This document shows, piece by piece, positions 4,914-5,602 of a stretch of 5,602 nucleotides of DNA (position 1 is the first letter of the stretch; every line of letters starts with the position of its first letter). The position numbers and the translations under genes are program-made. This DNA is from Enterococcaceae bacterium (GTDB taxonomy: Bacteria > Bacillota > Bacilli > Lactobacillales > Catellicoccaceae). Below the pieces are notes generated by a model. It saw only the letters and a list, made by a program, of their open reading frames with translations. It searched no databases and was not told the origin of the DNA. The DNA lies in the NCBI GenBank assembly GCA_030150665.1, contig JASLFJ010000124.1, forward strand, positions 1-5,602, read 5' to 3'.

Positions 4914-5602
4914 TCAATCTTTATAAGTCCTTTTATAAATTTCTTTTCTACCATTTTCGATAAATTCCTGTTTAATATTTTTAATTCCATAAACAATAGT
5001 TTCAATAGGATAATATTCTTCAACTATATCTTGATATTCTTTTGCTTTCTCAATATCTATATTTCCATACATTCTTAATATATCTTCTCCAAAATTTGTT
5101 CCTATTTCTTCTTCACTATCTTCAAGTAAGTATATAAAATCACAATATTCATCTATAATTCCAGAATCTCCAAAATCAATTATTCCAGTTAATCTATTAT
5201 TGCCATCTAACAATAGATGATTACAACTAAAATCATTATGGCATAAACACTTTTTACCCTCAAAAACTGTTGTTGCATTTAGTCTTTCCATAAAACTTTC
5301 TATATAATCTTTTTCTATATCAGTTAAATCATTATAAATAGTTTCACGCAACAATATATACTCTTCTAATACATTTTGTTTATTATCAATAGTACATTCA
5401 CTAATATCTGTATAATCTAAACCGTGCATTTGTCTTAAAAAACTGGCAATATCTCGTTTTAACAAATTTTGTTCTTCTTCTGACATAGTAGAATAAATTT
5501 CTGGTGTTAAAAAAGTTCCTTTAATTTCTTTATAACCTAGTATAGATAATTCATCACTAATATACGAATATTCAATATTAGGAATTTTTACATTAGTTTC
5601 TA
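4914..5602 (-). CDS. aac(6')-Ie-aph(2'')-Ia: Bifunctional aminoglycoside-modifying enzyme AAC(6')-Ie-APH(2'')-Ia, C-terminal part (5' end off window)
   Basis: The reading frame is open to the right edge, so the methionine at 5486 is internal and not the start. The 228 complete codons match my recollection of the C-terminal kinase domain of the 479-residue enzyme, including the ending EIYKRTYKD. The Brenner motif [12 protein letters not shown] carries the catalytic aspartate, and IIDFGDSG carries the metal-binding aspartate. Counting back from a 479-residue end places these at Asp374 and Asp393, the numbering known for this enzyme, which implies no internal deletion in this part. The kinase uses GTP to phosphorylate the 2''-hydroxyl of aminoglycosides such as gentamicin and kanamycin; the acetyltransferase half would lie outside the window. 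The gene is visibly more AT-rich than comG or rpsD, consistent with acquisition. A stand-alone APH(2'') cannot be excluded without the 5' half. Confidence 0.93.

Noticed and set aside
4914..5486. A self-contained 190-residue kinase starting at 5486
   Set aside because: The frame continues upstream to the window edge with residues matching the known bifunctional enzyme, and the methionine at 5486 is internal to it.
1..5602. CRISPR array, tRNA, rRNA or toxin-antitoxin pair
   Set aside because: No regularly spaced repeats, no tRNA-like cloverleaf or rRNA gene, and no pair of small overlapping genes were seen. The short 16S-like strings in the rpsD leader are not an rRNA gene.

Overview
This window looks like the chromosome of a low-GC Gram-positive bacterium, most likely one of the Lactobacillales near Enterococcus, Vagococcus or Carnobacterium. 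The evidence is an AT-rich sequence, strong GGAGG-type ribosome binding sites, A/T-flanked intrinsic terminators, an enterococcus-like ribosomal protein S4 and a Gram-positive comG competence-pilus operon. I cannot fix the genus. One end carries an acquired aminoglycoside-resistance gene.

Layout from left to right. Positions 1-2358 (minus strand) hold the first four genes of a comG operon, read leftwards as comGA, comGB, comGC and the start of comGD. They overlap by 47, 19 and 4 bases. They encode the assembly ATPase, the membrane platform protein, the major pseudopilin and a minor pseudopilin of the DNA-uptake pilus. A 374-base divergent intergenic region (2359-2732) follows. It holds a 20-bp near-perfect palindrome on the comG side, a strong sigma-A promoter reading rightwards, and a structured leader upstream of rpsD. 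In that leader two perfect helices interleave to form a pseudoknot, as expected for the S4 autoregulatory leader of Firmicutes. rpsD (2733-3344, plus strand) is intact and ends at a strong terminator.

Positions 3493-4715 hold two short minus-strand genes, each with its own terminator. One is a TetR-family regulator with an extended -10 promoter next to a 20-base tandem repeat. The other is a 136-residue protein that resembles small VRR-NUC-type PD-(D/E)XK nucleases but lacks the usual first aspartate.

From about 4760 to the right edge the sequence changes character. A GC-rich bulged hairpin resembling an IS200/IS605-family end lies in otherwise very AT-rich DNA. It is followed by the 3' part of a gene I recognise as the bifunctional aminoglycoside-modifying enzyme AAC(6')-Ie-APH(2'')-Ia, read leftwards and running off the window. 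The C-terminal 228 codons are present and carry the kinase catalytic residues. No IS256 end, the usual Tn4001 flank, is visible, so the gene's chromosomal junction here is the most unusual structural point in the window.

I found no clear evidence for a wholly new multi-gene system. The best candidates for a second look are the S4 leader, the degenerate nuclease-like protein, the resistance-gene junction and two putative operator-like repeats.
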